Shown: in pieces, positions 16,814-24,364 of the stretch
Numbering within the stretch: the stretch's first letter is position 1
Layout of the letters: the number at the start of each line of letters is the position of its first letter
NCBI GenBank assembly: GCA_028064935.1
Contig: JAPTWT010000207.1
Location: forward strand, 1-33,175
Direction: 5' to 3'
Length of the DNA: 33,175 bases
Source: Gammaproteobacteria bacterium
GTDB lineage: Bacteria; Pseudomonadota; Gammaproteobacteria; Acidiferrobacterales; Acidiferrobacteraceae
Program-made: the position numbers and the translations under genes
The notes under the pieces: generated by a model
The model's database searches: none
Told to the model about the DNA's origin: nothing
What the model saw: the letters and a program-made list of their open reading frames with translations, nothing else

Positions 16814-17752
16814 ATGATTGCGGTCTCCGACCTCCCCGGCGCCCATCGTGTGCGCTTTGCCTGGCGTCTGCTCGCGCCCCGTCACTGGCCCACGTGGGGG
16901 GCGGTGGCATTCCTGCGCGCCAGCCTCTACCTGCCGCTTGGCGCACGCGCGCGCATCGCCGATATCCTCGGCCGGCTCTATTATCGCGGCAACCGCAAGA
17001 GGCGGCGCATCGCCGCCACCAATATGGGTCTGTGTTTTCCGGAATGGACCGCCGAGCGCCGGGAGCGGGCGGTGCGCGAGCACTTTCGGCTGGCTGCGCT
17101 CGCGCTGTTTCACATGGCGGTCCTTTGGTGGGGGGACGAGCGCATGCTCGATTGCTGTCTGCAAGTAGTCGGTCTCGAGCATTATGAGGCTGCGCGTGCC
17201 GCGGGCCGTAATATCATCGTCCTCCATTGCCATTGCGTGGGGCTCGAGGCGAGTCTTGCGCTGTCGCGCTATTTCCCTTATGTCGGCTTCGTGAAGCCCT
17301 TGAAGGACCCGGTCCTCGATTTCGTCATGACGCGCGGGCGCGAGCGCTTCGGCGGGCGCGTGTTCGCGCGCGAGACCGGCATGCGCCCATTCATCCGCGC
17401 CGTCAAGGCCGGATATGGCGCCTCTTATGTCCCCGATGAGGACTTAGGCCCCAAGGAGTCAGTCTACGCCCCCTTTTTCGGGGTCCCGGCGGCGACCTTG
17501 CCGACCTTAGGACGCCTCGCGCGGCTGACCGATGCCGCGGTCATACCCTGCTTTACCCGTCTCCTGCCCCGTGGCGGTTGCGAGCTTTGGCTGGAGCCGC
17601 CGCTTGTGGGCTTCCCGACCGACAGCCCGGTGGGCGACGCGACTGTCATGAATGCCACGATCGAGCGGGCGGTCTTGAAGATGCCGGAGCAGTATCTCTG
17701 GACGATGAAGCGTTTCAAGACCCGCGATACCGGCCAGTCCCTCTATGACTGA
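16814..17752 (+). CDS. LpxL-type lysophospholipid/lipid A acyltransferase, paralogue 1
   Basis: Inner-membrane acyltransferase of the late lipid A acyltransferase family (LpxL/LpxM, LPLAT), which transfers acyl chains from acyl-ACP. It is 312 aa. The catalytic H-x4-E motif is HCVGLE, with His140 and Glu145; the preceding residue pattern (LHCHC) is unusual, since the paralogues have PHF. Other family blocks are NMGLCFPEW near 70, YVPDEDLG, APFFGVPA and PEQYLWTMKRFKTR near the C-terminus. A hydrophobic N-terminal segment (about 25-45) may anchor it. It is the first of three tandem paralogues; its stop overlaps the next start by eight bases (ATGACTGA). Confidence 0.88.
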   Translation: MIAVSDLPGAHRVRFAWRLLAPRHWPTWGAVAFLRASLYLPLGARARIADILGRLYYRGNRKRRRIAATNMGLCFPEWTAERRERAVREHFRLAALALFHMAVLWWGDERMLDCCLQVVGLEHYEAARAAGRNIIVLHCHCVGLEASLALSRYFPYVGFVKPLKDPVLDFVMTRGRERFGGRVFARETGMRPFIRAVKAGYGASYVPDEDLGPKESVYAPFFGVPAATLPTLGRLARLTDAAVIPCFTRLLPRGGCELWLEPPLVGFPTDSPVGDATVMNATIERAVLKMPEQYLWTMKRFKTRDTGQSLYD

Positions 17753-18635
17753 CGGGTCGAGGCCATCAGAGCGCGTGGTGGATGCCCTGTTGCGCGCGCT
17801 GGCCGCCCTGCCGTGGTCCTGGCTGTCGGTCTTCGGCGCCGGTCTCGGGGCCTTGACCTACGTCGTTGCCGTGCGTCCCCGGCATATCGCGCGCGTCAAT
17901 ATCGGCCTGTGTTTCCCCGAGCTTTCGGCCCATGCCCGCGAGCGCCTGGTACGCCGTCACTTCGTCGCCATCGGACGTAACGCCTTGGCCACCGCGCGCC
18001 TGTGGTGGGCCTCGGATGAGGAGTTCCGCCAGCGGGTCCGTATCGTCGAGCGCGCATCGTACGACGATGCGCTCGCGCAAGGCCGGAATATCATCTTCCT
18101 GGCCCCGCATTTCCTGGGTCTCGAGATCGGCGGGCTGCGGGTGTCGAGCGAGCGGCCCTGTATCAGCATGTATCGCGCCCCTACCGGCGTGCTCGCACAT
18201 GTCCTGCTGCGCCGGCGCTCCCGTTTCGGGGGCGTGCTCTGGCGCCACGATGCCCCTCTGCGTTCGCTGGTGCGCGAGGTTCGCAACCATAAACCGTTTT
18301 ATTACTTGCCGGATCTCGATCCGGGGGGGGCGCAGGCCGTGTCCGCGCCGTTTTTCGGGATACCGACCCCCACCCTTACAGCGCTCGCGCGTATGGCGCG
18401 CCTAGCCGACGCCGTGGTCCTGCCCTGCTACACGCGCAAGCTGCCCGGGGCCGGTGGATTCGAGGTCACGATCGGTCCGGCCCTCACCCCGTTTCCTACC
18501 GATGACGCACTGGCCGACGCCACGCGCATGAATGCCGCGATCGAGGAGGGTGTGCGCATGATGCCGGATCAGTATCTCTGGACCTATAAGCGCTTCAAGC
18601 GTGTGCGCCGGGATGGGAGGTCGCCCTATGAGTGA
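17745..18635 (+). CDS. LpxL-type lysophospholipid/lipid A acyltransferase, paralogue 2
   Basis: 296 aa, the same family as its neighbours. The N-terminal hydrophobic stretch is at about residues 22-43. The H-x4-E catalytic motif is HFLGLE (His122, Glu127), the conserved NIGLCFPEL is near 52, then YYLPDLDPGG, APFFGIPT, and the C-terminal PDQYLWTYKRFKR. The start overlaps the stop of paralogue 1 and its stop overlaps the start of paralogue 3, so the three are probably translated in a coupled way. Which acyl position or substrate it serves cannot be told from sequence alone. Confidence 0.9.
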   Translation: MTDGSRPSERVVDALLRALAALPWSWLSVFGAGLGALTYVVAVRPRHIARVNIGLCFPELSAHARERLVRRHFVAIGRNALATARLWWASDEEFRQRVRIVERASYDDALAQGRNIIFLAPHFLGLEIGGLRVSSERPCISMYRAPTGVLAHVLLRRRSRFGGVLWRHDAPLRSLVREVRNHKPFYYLPDLDPGGAQAVSAPFFGIPTPTLTALARMARLADAVVLPCYTRKLPGAGGFEVTIGPALTPFPTDDALADATRMNAAIEEGVRMMPDQYLWTYKRFKRVRRDGRSPYE

Positions 18636-19524
18636 ACGCGCCGGCAGCCTTGGTGAGGCCAGCGCCCATGTGGCGTTGGTGGTATTCCGGGGCTTGAGCA
18701 GTCTGCCCTTGCCGGTACTGGCGGCCATCGGTCACGCCCTGGGGCGGCTTGCCTACCGTCTGCTCGGTGCCCGCCGACGCGTCGTCCTCACCAATCTCCG
18801 CTTGTGTTTCCCCACGGAAAGCGCGGCCTGGCACAAGCGTTTGGCGCGCGCCCATTTCGCGGCCCTGGGCCAGGGCGTGTTCGACGTCATGGTCGCGTGG
18901 TGGGCCAGTCCCGCGCGCCTGTCCCGCCTGGTGTCATTTCGCGGACGAGAACATTACGATCGGGCGCTTGCGCACGGGAATGTGATCCTGCTCGTACCGC
19001 ACTTCGCGGCCATCGAGATCGGTTGCCTATTGTCCACGGAGCGGCCTATGGCCAATGTCTACCGGCGTCTGCCCAATCCGGTGTTCGAGGCCGCCTTCCG
19101 TCGCGGCATCGGTCGTTTCGGGGCCACCATGATCACGCAACAGGAGGGCGTGCGACCGGTGCTGAAGGCCCTGCGCGAGGGTCGTGTCCTCTATTACCTG
19201 CCGGATCAGGACTTCGGCGAGCGCTCCAGCGTATTCGCCCCGTTCTTCGGCGTACCCACGATCACCCTCCATGCCGTGGGGCGGCTGGCGCGCGCGGTGG
19301 ATGCGCGCGTCGTTCCCTGTTATGTGTGGCAGAAGCCGCGCGGGCGCGGCTACGAGATCGCCTTTGGACCGCCGCTCGAGGGTTTTCCCAGTGGTGACGC
19401 CCTGACCGATGCGACTGCCACCAATCGCGCCATCGAGGAGGGCGTGCGTGCGCATCCCGAGCAGTATTTCTGGGTCCACAAGCGTTTCAAGACCCGCCCG
19501 CCGGGGACGCCTCCGGTGTATTAG
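18628..19524 (+). CDS. LpxL-type lysophospholipid/lipid A acyltransferase, paralogue 3
   Basis: 298 aa from the ATG at 18628. That start is preceded by GGGAGG seven bases upstream and overlaps the previous stop as ATGAGTGA; an earlier in-frame GTG at 18601 is less likely. The motifs are NLRLCFPTE near 56, H-x4-E as HFAAIE (His125, Glu130), YYLPDQDFGERSSVFAPFFGVPT, and PEQYFWVHKRFKTRPPG at the C-terminus. The QDFG...FAPFFG block is the most LpxL-like of the three. It is convergent with the TPR gene, two bases apart. Confidence 0.9.
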   Translation: MSERAGSLGEASAHVALVVFRGLSSLPLPVLAAIGHALGRLAYRLLGARRRVVLTNLRLCFPTESAAWHKRLARAHFAALGQGVFDVMVAWWASPARLSRLVSFRGREHYDRALAHGNVILLVPHFAAIEIGCLLSTERPMANVYRRLPNPVFEAAFRRGIGRFGATMITQQEGVRPVLKALREGRVLYYLPDQDFGERSSVFAPFFGVPTITLHAVGRLARAVDARVVPCYVWQKPRGRGYEIAFGPPLEGFPSGDALTDATATNRAIEEGVRAHPEQYFWVHKRFKTRPPGTPPVY

Positions 19525-19526
19525 CG

Positions 19527-19844
19527 TCAGCCCGCCGACTTGTCGAGGCGCTTGAGAAACACGCGCATCTCGCGCGCGGCCTGTATGTGCCCGCCGGCCT
19601 CGGCGGCGGCAATCCCCTGCTGATAGGCCTGGCGTGCCTCCTCGGGACGACCGCTTTCCGTCAGTGCCCGGCCAAGCAGCTTCCAGGCCGCGGCATGATG
19701 CGGGTCGAAGGCGACCGCCGCCTGAAGATGCGGGATCGCCTTGTCATATTGCCGGAGGCGCGCATATTCCCCGCCCAATCCGTAGCGCAGCAGCAGGTTG
19801 TCCTGGCCGCGCGCGAGCATCTTTTCCAGGGCCTCGGTGTCCAT
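19527..19844 (-). CDS. Small TPR-repeat protein
   Basis: 105 aa, consisting almost entirely of tetratricopeptide repeats. Two clear units lie at about residues 17-50 (LLRYGLGGEYARLRQYDKAI) and 51-84 (AAWKLLGRALTESGRPEEA), with a capping helix to the end. No signal peptide or membrane helix is seen. It should act as a protein-protein adaptor; the partner is unknown. The ATG at 19844 follows GAGGAGG at good spacing. It sits 21 nt downstream of nothing else on its strand except rsmB, fmt and def further upstream, whose transcription runs away from it toward lower coordinates through rsmB first, so rsmB (stop at 19866) and this gene are likely in one unit. Confidence 0.8.
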   Translation of the reverse strand: MDTEALEKMLARGQDNLLLRYGLGGEYARLRQYDKAIPHLQAAVAFDPHHAAAWKLLGRALTESGRPEEARQAYQQGIAAAEAGGHIQAAREMRVFLKRLDKSAG

Positions 19845-19865
19845 GGTCGGCCTCCTCGCGCCTCT

Positions 19866-21149
19866 TCATGCGCGCCGTGCGAGGCGCGCGTAATAGAACC
19901 CGTCCATGCCAGCCTCTCCCGGCAGGAACTGCCAGCCCGCCCGGCGGGCCTGCCCGACCGGGAAGTGGAGGGCGTCCTCGCGCGCGTCCGGTGTGCGCGC
20001 CAGAAAGTCTATCACCTGGTCCTCGTTTTCCTCGGGCAGCACCGAACACGTCGCATAGACCATGGTGCCCCCGGGTGCGAGATTGTGCCACAGCCGGTCG
20101 AGGAGCCGGGCCTGTATGGCGCGCAGAGGGGGCAGGTCGCTTACGCGGCGATGCAGTTTGATGTCCGGATGACGACGGATGACGCCGGTCGCTGAGCACG
20201 GTGCATCGAGCAGGATACGCGCGAAGCAATCGTCCAGGGGGTATTCGGCGAGATCATGGGTCAGCGTCCGCACACGCCCAAGGCACCCGAGGCGCGTCAG
20301 GGTCTCCGCGAGCCGCGCCATCCGTGCCGGATCGGAGTCGATCGCGGTCACGCGCGCCTCGGGGGCCGATTGTGCCAGGTGACCGGTCTTGCCGCCGGGC
20401 GCGGCGCAGGCATCGAGGACGGCCTCGCGCGGGGCGGGGGCGAGCAGGGGGGCTGCCAGCTGCGCGGCGGCGTCCTGGACCGATACCAGGCCCTCGCGGA
20501 ATCCGGGAAGTCCGGGTACCAGGGCCCCCTGGGCGAGCACCACCGCGGTGTCGGCCACGGGGTGCGCGCGCGCGGCGATCCCGGCCTGTGCGAGCCGTTC
20601 CAGGTAATCGTCGCGTGCGATGCGTCGGGTATCCACGCGCAGCGTGAGCGGCGCGCGTTCGTCATTGGCCGCCAGCACCGCGCGCCATGTCTCTGGCCAT
20701 GCCGCTTGCAGGCGATCGACGAACCAGTCCGGGTGGTTGTATCCGGTGTAGGGCGCCACCGCCTCGGCGGCCAGGGCGGCGCGCAACACCGCGTTCAGTG
20801 CACCCTTCCCCCAGGGCTTGGCTAGGGCGTCGGCGGCCGCCACCGCCTCGGACACCGCCACCGGCTCCGGCGTATCCATGAAGAAGGCCTGATAGAGGCC
20901 CATGAGGATCAGGGCCTGCAGGTCCTGGTCGGCCTTGCGGAACGGATGCCTGAGCAGCGGCGCGGTGCGCGCCAGAAGGCGGGGCGCGTAGCGGATCGTG
21001 CCGATGGCGAGCTCCTCGACGAGCCCATGACGCCCGTGACGGGCGCGGTCTTCATCCAGTGCCGGATCGAGCGCGCCCCCGGTCAATACGCGGGCGATGA
21101 TGCGCGCCGAGCGCGCGCGCAGGGTCAGGGCGTGGCGGGGTTTAGCCAA
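19866..21149 (-). CDS. rsmB: 16S rRNA m5C967 methyltransferase RsmB
   Basis: SAM-dependent methyltransferase that modifies C967 of 16S rRNA. The N-terminal NusB-like domain covers about residues 10-135 and the Rossmann methyltransferase domain the C-terminal half. Motif I is DACAAPGGKT (Cys248). The two catalytic cysteines are Cys318 in LLDAPCSATG and Cys368 in VYATCSVLPEENE. I chose the TTG at 21149: it gives 427 aa against 429 in E. coli and overlaps the fmt stop as TTGGCTAA, a coupling arrangement. The ATG at 21212 would add 21 poorly conserved residues inside fmt. The order def-fmt-rsmB is classic in proteobacteria. Confidence 0.93.
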   Translation of the reverse strand: MAKPRHALTLRARSARIIARVLTGGALDPALDEDRARHGRHGLVEELAIGTIRYAPRLLARTAPLLRHPFRKADQDLQALILMGLYQAFFMDTPEPVAVSEAVAAADALAKPWGKGALNAVLRAALAAEAVAPYTGYNHPDWFVDRLQAAWPETWRAVLAANDERAPLTLRVDTRRIARDDYLERLAQAGIAARAHPVADTAVVLAQGALVPGLPGFREGLVSVQDAAAQLAAPLLAPAPREAVLDACAAPGGKTGHLAQSAPEARVTAIDSDPARMARLAETLTRLGCLGRVRTLTHDLAEYPLDDCFARILLDAPCSATGVIRRHPDIKLHRRVSDLPPLRAIQARLLDRLWHNLAPGGTMVYATCSVLPEENEDQVIDFLARTPDAREDALHFPVGQARRAGWQFLPGEAGMDGFYYARLARRA

Positions 21150-22065
21150 CGCGATTCCCGACGCTAAGCGGATGGGCCTGCAAAAAGACCTGTGCCGGCT
21201 GCATGCGGGCATTGTCGGCCTGCAAGGACGTCACCGCGAGCGCCCGCTGCCCGGTGGCGATCACGAGGTCGGGCCGCACCTCCAGGACCACGCCTGGTTC
21301 CGCCGGCCGTGGGGCGTCTACGGCGTGAGCCGTGCCGATCTTCACGCTCGTGCCGCCGATCACCGCGCGCACCCCCGGCCAGGGCGTGAACGCACGGATC
21401 TGGCGTTCCAGGGCAACGGCGTCCCGCCGCCAGTCGATGACCCCTTCGTCCTTGCGCAGCTTGCGCGCGTAGGTGGCGCCGCTCGCCGGCTGTGCGATCT
21501 CCGTGACCGGCCGCCCCTCACGCAGCGCATCGAGCACCGGCATCAACGTTTCCGCCCCCAGATGCGCCAACCGGTCGGCGAGCGTCTCGGTAGTGTCGCA
21601 AGGCGCGATGGCGACCGCGGCGCGCGCCAGCATCGGTCCGGTATCGAGACCGGTATCGAGGCGCATGATCGTGACACCGGTCTTGGTATCGCCGGCCTCT
21701 ATCGCCCGCGCAATGGGTGCCGCGCCGCGCCAGCGCGGGAGCAGCGAGGCGTGAATGTTCAGGCAGCCGTGCGTGGGGATATCCAGGAGGCCCGGCGGCA
21801 GCAGCAGTCCATAGGCGACCACCACGACCACATCCGCGCCGAGCGCGCGCACCACCGCCTCGGCCTCGGCGCCGTTCTCGGGGGTATACACAGGGATGCC
21901 CAACGCGCCCGCGCGCGTCTTGACCGCGCTGGGCGTAAGCCTGCGCCCGCGGCCGGCCGGCCGGTCCGGCTGGGTCAGAACGCCCGGCACGTCGTAGCCG
22001 GCCTTGACCAGGGCCTCCAGGGTCGGAAGGGCAAAGAGCGGTGTCCCCGCGAAAACCGTCCTCAC
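21142..22065 (-). CDS. fmt: Methionyl-tRNA formyltransferase
   Basis: Transfers the formyl group of 10-formyl-THF to initiator Met-tRNA. It is 307 aa from a GTG start at 22065. The N-terminal formyltransferase domain has FAGTPLFALPTLEAL at the start, and the catalytic triad equivalents are Asn103 and His105 in NIHASLLPRWRGAAP and Asp141 in GLDTG. The C-terminal OB-like domain covers about 205-307. It begins seven bases after the def stop and ends overlapping rsmB. Confidence 0.96.
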   Translation of the reverse strand: MRTVFAGTPLFALPTLEALVKAGYDVPGVLTQPDRPAGRGRRLTPSAVKTRAGALGIPVYTPENGAEAEAVVRALGADVVVVVAYGLLLPPGLLDIPTHGCLNIHASLLPRWRGAAPIARAIEAGDTKTGVTIMRLDTGLDTGPMLARAAVAIAPCDTTETLADRLAHLGAETLMPVLDALREGRPVTEIAQPASGATYARKLRKDEGVIDWRRDAVALERQIRAFTPWPGVRAVIGGTSVKIGTAHAVDAPRPAEPGVVLEVRPDLVIATGQRALAVTSLQADNARMQPAQVFLQAHPLSVGNRVG

Positions 22066-22072
22066 GACCGGG

Positions 22073-22576
22073 TCACATCGCGAGGCGTTGCTGTTTTTCG
22101 AGTTTCTTGCGGATGCGCTGCTGTTTTAGGCGTGAGAGATAGTCGACGAATACCTTGCCGTCGAGGTGATCGATCTCGTGCTGGATGCACACCGCCAGCA
22201 GGTCCTCGGCCACGAGCTCAAAGGCCGTGCCGTGTTCGTCCAGGGCACGTACCGTGACCTTCTGGGCGCGCTCGACCTCCTCGAACACGCCGGGCACCGA
22301 TAGGCACCCCTCCTCGATACCAAAGACCCCGGAGTGCTCGCAGATGACGGGGTTGACGAAGACCCGCAAATCCTTGTGGTCGGTGCTCACGTCGATCACG
22401 ACGACGCGCTTGGCCACATTGATCTGGGTGGCGGCCAAGCCGATACCGGGCGCGTGATACATGGTCTCGGCCATGTCCCGGATGAGCCCCTGGATCTCTT
22501 CATCCACGCGCGCGACGGGCAGCGCCTTTTTGCGCAGCCGAGGGTCTGGGTAACGAAGGATCTCGCGCAATGCCAT
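22073..22576 (-). CDS. def: Peptide deformylase
   Basis: Metalloenzyme that removes the N-formyl group from nascent proteins. It is 167 aa. All three motifs are present: GIGLAA at residues 44-49, EEGCLSVP at 88-95 with metal ligand Cys91, and QHEIDHLDG at 132-140 with ligands His133 and His137 and catalytic Glu134. The ATG at 22576 has no Shine-Dalgarno and lies six bases downstream of a TATAAT box, so the mRNA is likely leaderless. First gene of def-fmt-rsmB. Confidence 0.97.
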   Translation of the reverse strand: MALREILRYPDPRLRKKALPVARVDEEIQGLIRDMAETMYHAPGIGLAATQINVAKRVVVIDVSTDHKDLRVFVNPVICEHSGVFGIEEGCLSVPGVFEEVERAQKVTVRALDEHGTAFELVAEDLLAVCIQHEIDHLDGKVFVDYLSRLKQQRIRKKLEKQQRLAM

Positions 22577-22582
22577 GGGCGA

Positions 22583-22588
22583 ATTATA
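22583..22588 (-). promoter_or_regulatory. def -10 element (leaderless start predicted)
   Basis: A perfect TATAAT on the minus strand, six bases upstream of the def ATG. The -35 region is weak. Position implies that transcription starts at or beside the start codon. Confidence 0.6.
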
Positions 22589-22624
22589 TACCGGAATCTC
22601 GGGCCACGCGCCCCTCCGGGCAGG

Positions 22625-22653
22625 TGGACGACCGCCTGATCACCCACTACACT
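22625..22653 (+). promoter_or_regulatory. lysM-gene promoter (leaderless start predicted)
   Basis: TGGACG (22625-22630), a 17-nt spacer and TACACT (22648-22653), followed by seven bases and the ATG. There is no Shine-Dalgarno. It is back to back with the def promoter. Confidence 0.5.
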
Positions 22654-22660
22654 CCTTGCC

Positions 22661-23704
22661 ATGCGTCGAGCTCGCCTCAGTCTTTTACTGGTACTGGCCC
22701 TATCCCCCCTCGTGTGGGCGGACCGCCTGGCCGTTCCCCATGTCCCGCAACGCTATGTCGTGCGGGCCGGCGACACGCTCTGGGGTATCGCCGATCACTT
22801 TTTCCGAGATCCGTGGCGCTGGCCCGGGATCTGGAACCGGAACCTGCAGATCCGCAATCCCGACCTCATCTACCCGGGCGACGTCATCGTGCTGCGTTAC
22901 ATCCGCGGCACACCCTATCTCGTGGACGAGGGCCCTGTGCAGGCGCTGACCGCCTCCCCGCAAAATACCGTGGTGTTGCGGCCGGCGGTCCGCTCGCAGG
23001 CCCTGGCCAGCGCCATCCCGACCTTGGATCCCAACGTCATAGGCCCATTCCTTCAGCGTCCGCTCGCGTTGTCGCGACGTGCCTTCCGTCGCCTCGGTTA
23101 TGTGGCGGGCGCGGTCCATCGCCACACCTTTCTGAGTCCCTTGAGCCGGTTCTATGCGCGCCATCTCGGGGCCCATCCGGACAAGACCTATGAGATCTAT
23201 CGGCGTGGCCCGGCACTGCGCACGAGAGACGGGGAGTTTCTGGCCTATGAAACGAAATATGTCGGCCAAGCCAGGCTTGTGCGGCCAGGACGTCTGCCGG
23301 AGCTTGAAGTGGTCTCATCGATCCGCGAGGTCGAGGCCGGCGACCGTCTGGTGCCGTGGCGGCATGAGGCGCCGATCCCTTATTATTATCCACGTGCCCC
23401 GCGAAAGCGCATCCGTGCGAGGGTGGTAGCGGCGACCCACGATAACCTGAACCTTGGGACCTACGCCGCGGTGGCCATCGACGCGGGCAAGAATGCAGGG
23501 ATACGGCGCGGTTATGTGCTGCGCATCTATAGCCGGCCACGTCCCTTCTATGACCCGGTGGCGCATGAGACGCTGCGGGGGCGCAAACAGCCGCTCGGAC
23601 TCCTTATGATATTCCGCACTTTCGCGCACGTCAGTTACGGCATCATCATGCAGGCGCGCCGCGAGATCCATGTCGGTGACTCGGTGGCAACGCCGCAAGA
23701 TTGA
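22661..23704 (+). CDS. Secreted LysM-domain protein
   Basis: 347 aa. The N-terminus is a signal peptide (MRRARLSLLLVLALSPLVWA, cleavage after about residue 20), followed by a LysM peptidoglycan-binding domain at about 31-80 (YVVRAGDTLWGIADHFFRDPWRWPGIW). The large C-terminal part is typical of the LysM proteins encoded beside def/dprA/smg in gammaproteobacteria and has no recognised enzymatic motif. It probably binds cell wall in the periplasm. In many relatives the order is def | lysM-dprA-smg-topA; here smg follows directly and dprA is absent. Confidence 0.88.
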   Translation: MRRARLSLLLVLALSPLVWADRLAVPHVPQRYVVRAGDTLWGIADHFFRDPWRWPGIWNRNLQIRNPDLIYPGDVIVLRYIRGTPYLVDEGPVQALTASPQNTVVLRPAVRSQALASAIPTLDPNVIGPFLQRPLALSRRAFRRLGYVAGAVHRHTFLSPLSRFYARHLGAHPDKTYEIYRRGPALRTRDGEFLAYETKYVGQARLVRPGRLPELEVVSSIREVEAGDRLVPWRHEAPIPYYYPRAPRKRIRARVVAATHDNLNLGTYAAVAIDAGKNAGIRRGYVLRIYSRPRPFYDPVAHETLRGRKQPLGLLMIFRTFAHVSYGIIMQARREIHVGDSVATPQD

Positions 23705-23790
23705 CCTTGACCGCCGTTTGCTCCATGCTCTTGACCAAAGGCGCCGTGCGCCTGACCTCAGGAGCGGACCGGAGAGTGCAAGATCCTGAA

Positions 23791-24273
23791 ATGAAAGAAA
23801 ACGTCCTCGACGTCCTGATGTACCTATTCGAAAACTATATGGACGAGGGGCCCGATTTCCAACCCGACCAGGAGTCTCTGGCCGATGAGCTGGCGCAGGC
23901 CGGGTTTCCCAAGGCTGAGATCGTCAAGGCCTTTGCATGGCTCGAAGGGCTCGCGGCCCTGAGGAGCAGCGAGGCCTCCTCGCCCGCCAATGCCTCCCTG
24001 AAGTCCCTGCGTGTGTATTCCGAGGACGAGCACAAGAAGATGGACACGGCCGCGCGCGGCTTCCTGCTGTTTCTGGAGCAGGGCGGGGTTCTTGATGCGG
24101 CCGCGCGCGAGCTCGTCATCGATCGCGTGATGGCGCTCGAGACGGATGAGATGGACCTGGAGCAGATGAAATGGATCATTCTGATGGTGCTCTTCAATCA
24201 GCCGGGTCAGGAACAGGCTTATGCCTGGATGGAGGACTTGGTGTTTAACGAAACCCAGGGCGCCCTCAACTAG
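23791..24273 (+). CDS. smg: Smg protein (DUF494)
   Basis: 160 aa, matching the E. coli Smg length of 157. The opening ENVLDVLMYLFENYMD, the central ARGFLLFLEQGGVLDAAARELVIDRVMAL and the closing LKW-like MKWIILMVLFNQPGQEQAYAWMEDL blocks are those of the family. The role is unknown; it is conserved next to topA and dprA. The frame is open upstream to 23701, but the ATG at 23791 gives the family start. Confidence 0.93.
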   Translation: MKENVLDVLMYLFENYMDEGPDFQPDQESLADELAQAGFPKAEIVKAFAWLEGLAALRSSEASSPANASLKSLRVYSEDEHKKMDTAARGFLLFLEQGGVLDAAARELVIDRVMALETDEMDLEQMKWIILMVLFNQPGQEQAYAWMEDLVFNETQGALN

Positions 24274-24364
24274 AGTTTCCTTCCCCAGGAAATCGCCGGG
24301 TGGCGTTCGCACTTCCCAAGGCCCATAGTGCCCCAACTCGTGTACCGTTACTGCCTGAAGACGC

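Noticed and set aside
21150..21212. Upstream ATG start for rsmB
   Set aside because: It would add 21 non-conserved residues deep inside fmt. The TTG at 21149 gives the family length and an overlap typical of coupling.
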